Counted from the first letter of the stretch, positions 21,800-31,826 are shown. The stretch is 64,000 nucleotides of DNA from Chloroflexota bacterium (GCA_023381515.1 JAMCQI010000073.1:1324-65323), one strand, 5' to 3'. The notes: generated by a model not told the origin, from the sequence alone. Numbers and translations are program-made.

Positions 21800-24757
21800 T
21801 TAGTTACCACTTGTGATGGTCACAGTTCCGGTGTCTGCCAGGCGAACGTTGTTAGACTCGTTCGATTCCGTAACTTGTCCCTGGTCATCCACAATCGCCG
21901 CCAGGAAATACGTCCCCGGGGCAAGGGATGAGGGTATGCCGATGTCACCCGAACAGTCCCACGTCGATCCTGCGGCCAAGCCGGTTGTGTTGGTACAGTT
22001 CCAGCCCGTATACATGGATGCTGTGGTTACGGTCGACGAATTCGATAGATAGAATCCCACGCGGAACGGGCCCGCGTCACCATTCCCCTGGTTCTTGACT
22101 GTCAAGCGCAAACCGGTAAGTTTTCCGCCGGCTGCAGCCGTGCGAGACGCAGTGAAACTAGTGAGGACCAGGTCAGCCAGCGCGGGTGCCGAGATCGTCA
22201 GAGTACCGCTATCAGACAACCGAACATTGTTCGATTCGTTAGACTCGGTCACCTGACTTAGGTCGTCGGCGATCGCCCCCAAGAAGTAGGTGCCTGGTGA
22301 CGTAGACGGTGGAGCTTCAATGTCTCCAGAGCAGGTTCTGCTGGCTCCAGCCGCCAGTCCGTTGATAGAGCAATACCATCCCGTAAAAATGGAAGCCGTA
22401 GTGACAGTGGAAGTCGTTGAAAGGTAATACCCGATGCGGAACGGACCCGCGTCTCCGGTGCCTTGGTTTTTGACGGTTACCGAAACGCCGGTGATCGTCC
22501 CCCCTACCACTGCAGTGCGGCTGGAAACGAAGGCAGTCAACACGAGATCGGGCAACCTACGGACGTTCAGGTTGACAGTGGTTGCCGCCGCAGAACCGAA
22601 CCGCACCGTCAACGGAACCGTTGAGGCAGCCGTCGAAACACCAGCAGGAACGATGAAGTTGACCTGAACGAGGCCAACGAAATCCGGTGCGAGGCCCGCA
22701 AAAAGGACCTGAGCCTGAATGCCGCCGACCGTGATCACAGGCGTCACGAGCGAGGTTGCCAACGGATTGACCGTAGCCACCTCCCCCGTAGCGGGCGGTG
22801 CATTCAACGACCCAATCCCGGTGGCGAACAGCGTGAGAGCTTCTCCGGCAATGATCGGACGATCAGGAGTGACTAGGGAGTAATCCTGGTGGGTCACTAT
22901 CGGATCGCGATCAGTCGATGTCCTTTGATACCCGAAGATGCCGAATGCATTGTCGGACACGGAGATTGAAACCGTGGGTCCCGCAATGCCCGCCCGGCTC
23001 ACGACGACCGGGACGGCTGAGCCTACTGGACTCTCATAGGGAACCTGAAAATTAATCTGTGTTGGAGAGACGTAGAAGAGAGGCGCTTCGACGCCGTTGA
23101 CTGCGACTTTCACGTCTTCCAGCGTTCGGGGCAACGGCGCAAAAGTGGCCGAGGTAAGGACCGGGGAGAGGCCGACTCCAAACAGGGAAGCGATGGAACC
23201 GCGGGCGACCGGGGAATCGAAGCTTGCGGCGTTTACGATGCCATTCGCGTTCACTCTGGGTGCGCGCGGGAACGCCTGTTCGAATCTCTCGTAGTTGTAT
23301 GCCTGAGTTGTTCCGGCCTCCAACACCACGGAAGCGCTATTCGGGCCAGAGATTAGCAAATTGCGGACAAAGTACGGGCCGTCAGTGCCGTCGAGGCCAA
23401 TTTTGGAACCGCTGAAAGACACCAGCGCGCTCGTGTTCCCGCTGGGCAGCGAACCGGAACCAGAAGCGAAGTCGATTTCGCGACCAAACCGGTCGAATAG
23501 CGTTGCCGTCCACTGATGGGATCCCGCAGTGAGAATATTGAGCCCCAAGGTATAGTCCAAGCGGTCGAAAAGTCCGTTGCCGTTGGTGTCAACCGCGCGA
23601 TCGGAATTCTGCCCTGTTGGCTCAATTCCCCGCCGGTCGGCTGTGGCCAGATCGAAAGCTACCGTCGATCCCAAGTCGAACTGCTGGTCGGTCAACTGTT
23701 TTTCTGCGCTGCTCATGCAGTAGAGATAGACGTCGCTGACCTGATGGGGCGCATTGACGCCCAACGCCTTCAAATGCGTCAGTGGAAAACTGAGCCGAAA
23801 CTGTTGCTGGCCGGTGCTCAGCGTGGCAAAATCGGACATGGTCTGCTGTCGTCCGTTGCTCGCCGTGAGGGTCGCGGAAAGGTTGAACATACCCGCCCGG
23901 GCGGCGGTCACTGTGAAGTCCACATCGAGGGCGTCGTTGCGGCCATCGCCGTTTGTGTCGCGGGCGCGAGATGTGATGGTCCGGGAAAGAGTCCCGCACG
24001 GACTGATCGCATTGAAAAGAGCCGACGCCGTTCGCACAAACGCCACTCCGTTCGATGTTCCAGCGGCCGTAACATTGATGGCATAGCTGCCCGGCGTGTT
24101 CACGGTAAAAGTGGCGGAGTACACGCCGTCATTGGCTTTGTCGTCATTCTGCGTGCCATCGTCTACGAACGTGATGGCTTGAGCCGGTTGCCCCGAAGTT
24201 CGCACGGAAGCTTGTAGTGACGTGAGCGACTGCCGGAAGATTCCGCCCTTCTTGTCGGCCAGGACCAGCCCGAGCGACATCGCGCGCCCGGCTGGATAGT
24301 CGCGTCCGGAACCTAAGATCCCCATGACGATATCGCTGCTTGATCGCATACTGAAGATCGCGGCGCGAACTCCGCTGAATGTCGTCGGCTCCACCACACG
24401 ATATTTCCATAGGCCGGGGCGCGGATTGCGCAGTTCGAACTCATGGTCCTGCGCGACTCCGGTTGGATCCGGGTACCGGCCGCTGGTGGTCACCGGGCCA
24501 CTCTGAGATCCAGAAAGATAGCTTACACCGGCCGGATCGACTAACGTGACCTGAACAGTCAGGGAATTCACGCTGACAGAAATATCTACGGTGTCGGCTC
24601 CATCCATGGTAAACGTCCGCTCCACCTGCGGCGCTTGCGTTGTGAGGACGACTGCCTCCATAAACGTCGCCGTCGGATTGGCAACCCGGGTCGTCTGTGC
24701 ATGCAGCGGCAGCACCAGGGCGATACATCCGGCCAGCATTATGGCAGCACGTCTCAT
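21800..24757 (-). CDS. large exported protein with TIGR03437 domain and two CARDB repeats
   Basis: This encodes 985 residues with an N-terminal signal peptide (about 1-20, ending LHAQ). Residues about 120-500 contain beta-rich segments with the EF-hand-like calcium motif DTNGDGRNDALD and DTNGNGLFDRLD. A TIGR03437 domain at about 515-735 has the diagnostic VNAASFDSPVARGSIASLFG and PTQINFQVPYE patterns, which are characteristic of Solibacter-type acidobacteria. Two C-terminal CARDB-like repeats follow (each starting LPDLVLTAF or LADLVLTSF and ending VTESNESNNVRLSDSG). It is an extracellular or cell-surface adhesive-type protein; CARDB domains commonly mediate adhesion. It ends the three-gene set starting at 27183. 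Confidence 0.9.
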   Translation of the reverse strand: MRRAAIMLAGCIALVLPLHAQTTRVANPTATFMEAVVLTTQAPQVERTFTMDGADTVDISVSVNSLTVQVTLVDPAGVSYLSGSQSGPVTTSGRYPDPTGVAQDHEFELRNPRPGLWKYRVVEPTTFSGVRAAIFSMRSSSDIVMGILGSGRDYPAGRAMSLGLVLADKKGGIFRQSLTSLQASVRTSGQPAQAITFVDDGTQNDDKANDGVYSATFTVNTPGSYAINVTAAGTSNGVAFVRTASALFNAISPCGTLSRTITSRARDTNGDGRNDALDVDFTVTAARAGMFNLSATLTASNGRQQTMSDFATLSTGQQQFRLSFPLTHLKALGVNAPHQVSDVYLYCMSSAEKQLTDQQFDLGSTVAFDLATADRRGIEPTGQNSDRAVDTNGNGLFDRLDYTLGLNILTAGSHQWTATLFDRFGREIDFASGSGSLPSGNTSALVSFSGSKIGLDGTDGPYFVRNLLISGPNSASVVLEAGTTQAYNYERFEQAFPRAPRVNANGIVNAASFDSPVARGSIASLFGVGLSPVLTSATFAPLPRTLEDVKVAVNGVEAPLFYVSPTQINFQVPYESPVGSAVPVVVSRAGIAGPTVSISVSDNAFGIFGYQRTSTDRDPIVTHQDYSLVTPDRPIIAGEALTLFATGIGSLNAPPATGEVATVNPLATSLVTPVITVGGIQAQVLFAGLAPDFVGLVQVNFIVPAGVSTAASTVPLTVRFGSAAATTVNLNVRRLPDLVLTAFVSSRTAVVGGTITGVSVTVKNQGTGDAGPFRIGYYLSTTSTVTTASIFTGWYCSINGLAAGASRTCSGDIEAPPSTSPGTYFLGAIADDLSQVTESNESNNVRLSDSGTLTISAPALADLVLTSFTASRTAAAGGKLTGLRLTVKNQGNGDAGPFRVGFYLSNSSTVTTASMYTGWNCTNTTGLAAGSTWDCSGDIGIPSSLAPGTYFLAAIVDDQGQVTESNESNNVRLADTGTVTITSGN

Positions 24758-24770
24758 GGGTCACCTCCGC

Positions 24771-25484
24771 TCAGTACCTCATCGCCAGAAGGGCGTTGCT
24801 CAGCGCCGCGTCTCCGGTGATGAGCAGCATCCGATGTTCGGCGCTCATGTAGGCCATGTCGGGCAACCGCACCGCCGATGGCACGTTCCAAAGCCTCTGG
24901 GAAAACGACGCGGCGACGGTGTCGCCCCGGCAAACGTCGATGGTCCGCTTCCCAAAATACACATCCAGCATCCGTGGCCCGGTGGTCCCACCATCCATCG
25001 AGAAGAGGACGAGGACGGGCTTGCGAAAATGCACGCCCACGAAGCGCATCTGGATTTGCAGGCCGGCCGATTGGACCACCACGCCACCCAAATCCTTCCC
25101 GGATCCGTTCGTACAAGGCGTCGGCAAGCCGTTCTCCGCCCCGGACAAGCCGTTGGGAACCGGCCGGTACGCCGGCACGGCCGCTGCCGGGTCCGCCTCC
25201 ACGACGCGGATTCCGGAAGGTGAGGCTGCGAGCTGCCACACCTTAGATCCCGACGGTACAGCGTCAGGCGGAGCACTCGCCACGAAGAGGGAAGCGGGCC
25301 GGTCTGTCTCGAAAAAGAACGGGACCGAATGATTAAACGTGCCTTTCGGAAATCCGAGTCGGGAAACCCTCAAGGAAGCCTGCGTCACATCGAATGTGCC
25401 GGAACATCCGAACTGGTATGCCCACAACGAAGCCACCGAAATCAGTGTGAACTTGACAACCCGACTGGGCCGGAGCTGTGGCAT
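24771..25484 (-). CDS. exported protein of unknown function
   Basis: This encodes 237 residues. A hydrophobic N-terminal segment (KFTLISVASLWAYQFG) precedes a cysteine; because the -3 residue is Gln, a lipoprotein assignment is doubtful and a signal anchor is equally possible. The mature part is beta-rich and has no known motif. It lies 7 bases downstream of the lipase-like gene and 13 bases upstream of the TIGR03437 protein, so the three are almost surely co-transcribed and act outside the cytoplasm. Confidence 0.7.
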   Translation of the reverse strand: MPQLRPSRVVKFTLISVASLWAYQFGCSGTFDVTQASLRVSRLGFPKGTFNHSVPFFFETDRPASLFVASAPPDAVPSGSKVWQLAASPSGIRVVEADPAAAVPAYRPVPNGLSGAENGLPTPCTNGSGKDLGGVVVQSAGLQIQMRFVGVHFRKPVLVLFSMDGGTTGPRMLDVYFGKRTIDVCRGDTVAASFSQRLWNVPSAVRLPDMAYMSAEHRMLLITGDAALSNALLAMRY

Positions 25485-25491
25485 TGGGATC

Positions 25492-27183
25492 TCAATGGAC
25501 CGGATAGTCCAGCTTGATTTGGCTCAAGACCAAATCGGTGGTTGTCGCGTTCTTCAGCGCGAAGTGGTTAAGCAGATATGTCTTCAATGGTGCAAATCCG
25601 CAGGAGGCGCAGTGGGTGCTGTCAACAGTGGAGACCAAGTCGTTCGGCGCAATCGTGTCGCTCAGAACCGCATCGGCGAAGTTGTACTTGATGATGCCCC
25701 AGGGACCGCGTGACTTCTCCACCACTTTAAGACTTTTCGTGCGCCCCAATGCCTGGTAAATCGTCGTGACCCATGAGTCTAGGTATGGAGACTGCGCATT
25801 TTCGTCCTTCTCAATCGTCGTGTTGTGATTGGCGTCAGCATCGCCGGCGATGGAGTAGTAAGGGATGCCCGGCCACTTGTGGACCAGAGCGTTAAAGGAT
25901 GCCATGCTTTCTGGTGTTTGTGCGCTTCGGGCTGGATCTTTCGGCACCGCACCACCGAAGGAGCCATAGCCGTTGACAATGCTGGCGTCGCGTAGCGCGG
26001 CAAGGACGAGAGGGTCGCTGGCCACATCTACGCCCGAATTGGCGACCGTGAAAGACCGGACCTCCTCCGCGACAATCGAATAATTCGACAGAATCGTTCC
26101 TTGCGATGGCGTTCCGATTGAGTAGAGGCTAAGCACGCGAAACTGGCTGGGGCGACCCGTGTTTGGGTCGATCGCCTGGGCGGCCTTGTAGTAATCCTCC
26201 AGGAACCGCCTGCTGTCTGTCGCCCCCTTGCTGTGGGTAACCAAGTGCAAGTTTTCGACGCCGAATTTCTTCGCTTTGCGGGGCAAGATGGTTGAGAGTT
26301 GCTGCGCGTTGTTTGCCGGGCTGCCGTTTCCGTCGAGCGTGATGCAGTCGTCGAAAGGGACTCTTAGCTCGATTAGACGGGCTGCCACTGACCCAGCCGC
26401 CGGTGTGCCGTTGCAGTCGAAACTCTGGAGGAAGCCGGGCTTCGGTCGGCCCCAGGTCTCCGGCCCCGCGCTAGTTCCATGAATTAACATCAAGGGTGCC
26501 ATTGCATCGAACGACAAAGTGGCCCAATCAATCTCCGTGCACCATTTCTCTCCGGTGTTCAAGATGTCGATGTCAATCTGGATATCGTTGCGGGCGGGTG
26601 TCGGCGTTAGACAATTCGAGAGAACAGACGAAGAGCATTCCGGCGCGGGGCTCGATGGAAACTTGACATTTTCGATCGGAATCTCAAACTCATTCAGTTT
26701 CCAGACGTTGTTGTCGCCAGTCAGAAATCCGAACGAATGGCCGTTGAAACTCACTTGATCGCGCTCCGGGCTGACCGTCGGGTCTTCCGCGCCGCTATAA
26801 TCCACGTCCCACGCAGGCATGCGCAGACGCGCTTTCGCGGAGATCACGCCTGCGGAGACTAAAGCCGCGGCGTTCTTCAACGTGCCGTCGGGGTTGGTCG
26901 GGCCGACGTACCGGTTGACCTGTATACTGAATCGTAATGGACCTGAGCTGCGGAATACGCAACCCGTGTCCAACCCGTTGGCCCGGTCAATCAGGAAATT
27001 CGTATCGCTTGCGGTTTGCGGGTCCCACGGACTTCCACCACTGTGAGCTGCGGGTAACGAGTTCGCAATGCGAGCTGTGGTAGAGACTGTCTTGCCAGGC
27101 CCGTCGGCAGCCGGAGTTGAAAGTACAGTGAGAGCACACGCGAGAAGGGCTCTGCAACAGAGCCAATGTACGTTCCTGGTCAT
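25492..27183 (-). CDS. exported lipase/esterase-like alpha/beta hydrolase
   Basis: This encodes 563 residues from the ATG at 27183, with a signal peptide (LCCRALLACALTVLSTPAAD). After a beta-rich region of about 220 residues comes an alpha/beta hydrolase region: APLMLIHGTSAGPETW (oxyanion region), then LHLVTHSKGATDSRRF (nucleophile elbow, Ser in H-S-K-G rather than G-x-S-x-G). Candidates for the acid and His follow (GDADANHNTTIE). It is related to triacylglycerol lipases or PGAP1-like proteins. It is the first gene of a three-gene exported set. The mutated elbow still keeps the serine, so activity is plausible. Confidence 0.75.
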   Translation of the reverse strand: MTRNVHWLCCRALLACALTVLSTPAADGPGKTVSTTARIANSLPAAHSGGSPWDPQTASDTNFLIDRANGLDTGCVFRSSGPLRFSIQVNRYVGPTNPDGTLKNAAALVSAGVISAKARLRMPAWDVDYSGAEDPTVSPERDQVSFNGHSFGFLTGDNNVWKLNEFEIPIENVKFPSSPAPECSSSVLSNCLTPTPARNDIQIDIDILNTGEKWCTEIDWATLSFDAMAPLMLIHGTSAGPETWGRPKPGFLQSFDCNGTPAAGSVAARLIELRVPFDDCITLDGNGSPANNAQQLSTILPRKAKKFGVENLHLVTHSKGATDSRRFLEDYYKAAQAIDPNTGRPSQFRVLSLYSIGTPSQGTILSNYSIVAEEVRSFTVANSGVDVASDPLVLAALRDASIVNGYGSFGGAVPKDPARSAQTPESMASFNALVHKWPGIPYYSIAGDADANHNTTIEKDENAQSPYLDSWVTTIYQALGRTKSLKVVEKSRGPWGIIKYNFADAVLSDTIAPNDLVSTVDSTHCASCGFAPLKTYLLNHFALKNATTTDLVLSQIKLDYPVH

Positions 27184-27301
27184 CACACCCACCCTAAGAG
27201 CCGGAATTTCCATTTGGATTCCCAGCACAGTCCAGTATAAGAACTCTTTGCCTTCTTTTATGTCCCGCACTCGCCAAAGGAAGCTGATATCTGCGCTGGA
27301 C

Positions 27302-27877
27302 TCAGCGGCGAATCAACGGGATCTTCTTCTTTTTTTTCTGTTGATCGCCGCCCACGACTTCGACCTTGATCTTCTGGCCCACCTCATCCAGGGCTGCTTT
27401 CAGGTAATTCACCAAACCCCAATCGTTCCCGAAATACGGCCGCGCCGGGAGCGACCCAATCTCGCTATTGGTCTTCGGGTCGATAAAGTGTATCGCCAGG
27501 ACCAGGTGGTACTTGTTGTAATCAATCAGGACGTCCGAGAACTTGATGTAAAGGTCGTTTCCAGCAGCACCCTCGTCGCCCATCTGTTTCGCCCCCGTCA
27601 CGGCTTTTCCTACCAGATATTTGCCCTGGCAGAGGCGGAGCAGTTCATTGTTCAACTCAACCACTTTCGCCGCCCATTCAGGTTTGCTGGAATACCCGTG
27701 GGCCGCGTAGTCGTCGTCTCGGAAGTCGACCCAGCCAACAAAAACACGGTTCATGCCGGCCATATCCGTGGTTGTTTCCTTATCCGGATAGATCTTGGCA
27801 CCGCGGCGGCGCGCGGCCAAACAAGGCTGCAGCGCGAGGCATGCAAGGAGCAGTGTGAGAAGGAGTCGTCGTGACAT
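27302..27877 (-). CDS. small secreted protein of unknown function
   Basis: This encodes 191 residues from the ATG at 27877 (longer frames lack a ribosome-binding site). It has a clear signal peptide (LLLTLLLACLALQPCLAA) and a mature domain with RVFVGWVDFRDDDYAAHGY and HLVLAIHFIDPKTNSEIG, resembling a small secreted beta-domain of unknown type. The C-terminus ends in a Lys-rich run KKKKKK, possibly a surface- or RNA-binding tail. It is isolated from its neighbours by more than 100 bp on each side. Confidence 0.7.
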   Translation of the reverse strand: MSRRLLLTLLLACLALQPCLAARRRGAKIYPDKETTTDMAGMNRVFVGWVDFRDDDYAAHGYSSKPEWAAKVVELNNELLRLCQGKYLVGKAVTGAKQMGDEGAAGNDLYIKFSDVLIDYNKYHLVLAIHFIDPKTNSEIGSLPARPYFGNDWGLVNYLKAALDEVGQKIKVEVVGGDQQKKKKKIPLIRR

Positions 27878-28162
27878 GTGGAACCTCTTATCGCCGAATC
27901 CGTTTTGCGCATTCCGGCCTGTACGTCCTGCCCAAGATATCTCGAGGCATCGGCCAGCGATTATAAATCCTAGCGTTTCAAAAAACAAGTGTTTCGGAGC
28001 TTGTTGATCTGGTTGTCGAACGCAGGCCGACGCGGGCTCAACACGGTGGGACAAGGCAGGAAAGACTTGATTTCAGAACGGTTGTGGCCCACACACCCTG
28101 CGATGTCGCGGCAGCATCTCTAAGCAGCCTCTGACGTTTTCCCCTCCGACCTGTGCCGGCGA

Positions 28163-29428
28163 CTACTCCATCAGAAACTCATGCAGTTTCGACAGCGTCT
28201 CCGGGGCGCTCAAAATGGCGGTGTGTTCATAATTCAGACCGATGACTTTGTGAGCTTCGGCTTTCGCGGCCGGCGCTAGCACGCTATCCTCCCCGACGAC
28301 CCCATCGTTCTCCCCCAGCAGCGGCCTCAGAGCGTTTTGCCTGATCCCGCTCGCCACTCCATAAATAAGGTAGAAGGTCACAGCCGGAGGTAGCCTTCGC
28401 GCAAACAGGGAGACAAGGAATTCGCTTTGGGGCGCGATATCGTTTTGCACGGCAAGAATTGTCACGATCGGCAGATTCGGAACGGGGAGAGAAGCGCCCT
28501 TGTGTCCACCCCACGGACTCGATATCGTAATAAGCTTTTCAATGTACGTCTGATGATCGTCGAAAGTGTTGCGCAGAATAAAGTCCCGCGCCACCAGCCC
28601 CCCCATGCTGTGACCGACGACAAAGAGCTTTTTGAACCGGAACCGGTTTTGAAGTTGTTTGACCTGACTGTTCAGTTCTCGGGCCCGATCCGACAATCGG
28701 TCTCCGGTCGGATAATGGAACAACCACGGCTGAAAGCACTTTCGATCCAGATGCTCGATTATATAGCGCCAATCCTGTGGCGATCCCGAAATTCCATAGA
28801 TGAACAGCACTGGGATCTTCTGCGGATCGTAAGCCTGCAAAAAGAAGATGGTTTCACCGTAAGCTCTCAAAAACTCTCTCGTGTGGAGCAGCCCCGTTCT
28901 CCCGGTTTCCGCCGACAGGCGGGGATCGTCCAGGGTGACGACCTCTCCCGGAGATCTTGGGCTTATCTCCTGCCGCCAAACGCCCGAGGGAACTTCCAGC
29001 TGCAAGCTGGCCGGAATAGAACCGCCGGCGCGCAGCGAGAGTTTTACCTCATGTTCCTCAAACACAAGTTTGACGTGCTCGACGCGGTCGACAGGCTCAC
29101 CCGGTTCCCAGCGGCGATCGCCGTTCGAGTCGACGAACGCCACAACCTGCAAATCAGTCTCGTATGGCACCTTCGCGGAATAGTTGCCGCTGTCCGGAAT
29201 AACTTCACAGCTGAACAGCGTCGGATGTGTCGGATCGCCGGTGAAGATCAGGACGTAGGCATTCACGTCCGCCGGGGGGAGATTCGATATGGTCACTCTC
29301 AGCGTGGCCGATTTCCAACTTCGATATGCGCTATTGATACGCCTGGCTGCAGTGCAAGCCGTCAGAGCGAGCATGAGAGAACCGGCCACCACAAGCAGGA
29401 GCAGAAAAGGTCTGTGTCGGTTAGTCAT
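28163..29428 (-). CDS. lipoprotein alpha/beta hydrolase
   Basis: This encodes 421 residues. A lipoprotein signal peptide ends with the lipobox LTAC near residue 25, so it is probably anchored in a membrane. Residues 40-135 form a beta domain with a calcium-loop-like DSNGDRRWEPGE. The catalytic domain from about 205 shows IPVLFIYGISGSPQDW and the perfect nucleophile elbow GHSMGG (S near 275). Later DGVVGEDS and NYEHTAIL supply likely acid and His residues. It resembles extracellular lipases and PGAP1/LCAT-like esterases. It is transcribed alone. Confidence 0.85.
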   Translation of the reverse strand: MTNRHRPFLLLLVVAGSLMLALTACTAARRINSAYRSWKSATLRVTISNLPPADVNAYVLIFTGDPTHPTLFSCEVIPDSGNYSAKVPYETDLQVVAFVDSNGDRRWEPGEPVDRVEHVKLVFEEHEVKLSLRAGGSIPASLQLEVPSGVWRQEISPRSPGEVVTLDDPRLSAETGRTGLLHTREFLRAYGETIFFLQAYDPQKIPVLFIYGISGSPQDWRYIIEHLDRKCFQPWLFHYPTGDRLSDRARELNSQVKQLQNRFRFKKLFVVGHSMGGLVARDFILRNTFDDHQTYIEKLITISSPWGGHKGASLPVPNLPIVTILAVQNDIAPQSEFLVSLFARRLPPAVTFYLIYGVASGIRQNALRPLLGENDGVVGEDSVLAPAAKAEAHKVIGLNYEHTAILSAPETLSKLHEFLME

Positions 29429-29866
29429 CAGCGCACGCTTTTCTCACAGATTCGGATCGCGTCTCGAAGCTAGGGAACGCGCGCAGTTCCGATTCATTCT
29501 GACGCCTCCCGGATGTCGCTATCGGAGCACCCTTGGCTACGGCTCGGCCACCGTTTCCTTGTGGGTATCTTATCGCGTTCTCCGGCAGGCTGCTTGCATC
29601 GCCGCGGCGATACCTGACTTCCGATTCGTATTCGATGACGTTCCAACGAAGGGGCATTCATCGCGGCCCCCGAAGGGAAGCACCGCGAGTGTTCGTGCGG
29701 GTCCATAGTTTAATTGGACAACTCAGGAAACGCACCCGGGGTTGCTGGCATCGAGAATATAGCAGGCACTCTGGGTGTTTGCGGCAATTGTCAGTGTGGG
29801 TACTTTCGACAAGGGCGAAGGAGCAAACACCAATTAGCACCTCGTGGCCTGGTCGAGATCAACTCG
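29429..29866. other. 438-bp stretch without a supported gene
   Basis: Frames on either strand are short and lack coding character. The region separates the lipoprotein hydrolase from the HemN-like gene, both on the minus strand, and probably contains the promoter of the former. Confidence 0.4.
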
Positions 29867-31267
29867 CTATTGCACAATCTTGAATATTCGGCGGCGCTCA
29901 CGGGGCCGCAGATGCTCAAACGCCATCGCGTCGATCCATTCCAATCCCTCGTCCGTGACTTCCCACCTGGAGTCGACGCGCCTCAGGAGGCCCCTGGCCT
30001 CTTGGCCCAGCAAAACGCGTTCAATATCGTCATCGATGCCGTATCGGAGACTCGGGATGTGCCGGCGAAGGACCTTGGACAGGAAGATGAAAGGCCGACG
30101 GCGCAGCTCGTCCACAGAGGCAAGACATATTCGCCCGATTGGGAGGGCTTCAATTGGCTGTCCGATATAGGCTTCGAGCCCGAGATTTCGGTAGGATGCT
30201 TCATTCATGAAGCCGATTGCCGAGGGCCCAATCGCGAGGACAGGGCTCGTACCGTCCGGACCACCGAAATTGAGGAATTTCATCGTGTAGCCAGCGCCGG
30301 GCAGGACGAAGTCGTCGGAAGTGATTTGCGTGAAGTTTCGAGAGCGTAAATAGTCGGCGGCGAACCGGATCATCCCAACCCGTTCCGGATCGGACGGCAG
30401 CAAGCCCCCGTAGTTGTGGCGGCGGATAAAGAATTCCGTGTTCGGATAAAGGATTGTGTCGTAGAGATCAACATGAGAACAGCACAGCTGTTCCACTGCT
30501 GTTTCAAGGTCGGATTCGAGATTCCCGATTTTCTGACCGGGCAAACCATACATCAAATCGATGTTGATCGCATAGCCCGCGTCATGCACCGCCTGCGCAC
30601 ATTCATAGATCGTCGAGAGGTTTGGATGAAGGTGGCACAGTTTGCGGATCCTCGGGTCGAACGACTGTACCCCGAAGGATACGCGGGTCACACTATGTTC
30701 CTTTAGCAGGGCCAGTTTTGCGCGGTCCTTCAGCGACCGAACTTCGCCCTCGAATGTAAACTCCACATCAGGCGTGACAGGCAGGTGCGTCCGGATTGCC
30801 CGCAAGATTCGATCGATGTTTGCCACGGGCAAAGTGCTAGGCGTGCCGCCGCCCACATAAACCGCGCCAACCCGCATCTTCTGCAGCCGATTGCATTCGC
30901 CCCACATCTCGACTTCGCGCACGAGATTGTCGGTGAACCTGTCGAAGACGGTAGCGAGGTTGGCTGAGAACTCGGCCAAGGGCTTGCGATAGAACCCGCA
31001 GAAGCCGCAGATCGTCTCGCAAAACGGAACATGTATGTAAACCAGGTATTCTCCTGGAACGCTTGATTCCGTCGCGAGGCCTTTGCCGAACGCGACCGCC
31101 TCTGCTGGAGAAACGTCGTGCTCCGCGCTGAGGAAAGGGAAATAGGAGATCGGCAGCACTTCTCGCCTTTCGTACGGAGGAACCGAACCCACCGCTCCTC
31201 TTGCTGTCGTGTTCAATTGTGCCTCCGCTGCGAATGCTCCTAGCTGTCCCTCAACCGCAGCCGCCAA
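29867..31267 (-). CDS. HemN-like radical SAM enzyme
   Basis: This encodes up to 466 residues; the start is TTG at 31267, or the TTG 17 codons later that follows GGAGG. The radical SAM cluster motif is VPFCETICGFC (C83, C87, C90), followed by VGGGTPSTLP and a HemN C-terminal domain (DGIDDDIERVLLGQEARGLL) near residues 405-425. The family includes coproporphyrinogen dehydrogenase but also methylases and cyclopropanases, such as Jaw5-like enzymes that act on polyketide chains. It lies 1.3 kb downstream of the main biosynthetic run, so a lipid-modifying role such as methylation or cyclopropane formation is attractive. A haem role cannot be excluded, though the long N-terminus is unlike HemN. Confidence 0.85.
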   Translation of the reverse strand: MAAAVEGQLGAFAAEAQLNTTARGAVGSVPPYERREVLPISYFPFLSAEHDVSPAEAVAFGKGLATESSVPGEYLVYIHVPFCETICGFCGFYRKPLAEFSANLATVFDRFTDNLVREVEMWGECNRLQKMRVGAVYVGGGTPSTLPVANIDRILRAIRTHLPVTPDVEFTFEGEVRSLKDRAKLALLKEHSVTRVSFGVQSFDPRIRKLCHLHPNLSTIYECAQAVHDAGYAINIDLMYGLPGQKIGNLESDLETAVEQLCCSHVDLYDTILYPNTEFFIRRHNYGGLLPSDPERVGMIRFAADYLRSRNFTQITSDDFVLPGAGYTMKFLNFGGPDGTSPVLAIGPSAIGFMNEASYRNLGLEAYIGQPIEALPIGRICLASVDELRRRPFIFLSKVLRRHIPSLRYGIDDDIERVLLGQEARGLLRRVDSRWEVTDEGLEWIDAMAFEHLRPRERRRIFKIVQ

Positions 31268-31370
31268 ACAACCTCGGATTGTAACTCATGGTCGCGCTGA
31301 CGAGGGGTTTGCAGACCACAATGGCTGGGTGAGGCTTATAGCAGCGAGGTTCGGACGGATAGCACGGCGG

Positions 31371-31826
31371 CTAGTTTCTTCGAAATTTGCGTGCCTCCTC
31401 GTCCTGGTAGGTGACCGAGCGCCCTGTCCTGGCCTCTAGTGTCGCCAAAGCAGATCGCACGAAGTTCTTGTCGACTCGCAAGACCATGGCTTGGTGCTTG
31501 TCGGACTCGTCTCGATATCCGAGGGTAATGAAGTGCTTCCGTGCCTTCAGAAGCAGGAACATCGGGGAGATGACCCACGCCAGGACTACGCGCCGGCCGA
31601 CGTCCTGACCATACTCAATCGTGTCGATCCTGGCATAAGGAATGCGGACTGTTGCATTTTGCGACACGAAGATAAAGGAATCATGGTCCGCAGTTAGGAC
31701 TTTGCCGCCTGCGTTCGCATGAAGACTGTCCACAGTTCCGCCCAGGTATCTGGCACTTCCGCCGGGCTCACCGGCAACCGCGGCGACGGCAGCAAGGGCG
31801 AACACAAGAACAACGCGATTTGCCAT
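31371..31826 (-). CDS. small secreted protein of unknown function
   Basis: This encodes 151 residues from the ATG at 31826. A signal peptide (VVLVFALAAVAAVAGEPGG) precedes a beta-rich domain (TVDSLHANAGGKVLTADHDSF) that resembles small exported proteins with PilZ-like strands but matches no family known to me. A hydrophobic stretch (VVLAWVISPMFLLLKA) lies near residues 80-95 and could anchor it. Divergent from the gene at 32071, with a shared 244-bp promoter region. Confidence 0.65.
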   Translation of the reverse strand: MANRVVLVFALAAVAAVAGEPGGSARYLGGTVDSLHANAGGKVLTADHDSFIFVSQNATVRIPYARIDTIEYGQDVGRRVVLAWVISPMFLLLKARKHFITLGYRDESDKHQAMVLRVDKNFVRSALATLEARTGRSVTYQDEEARKFRRN

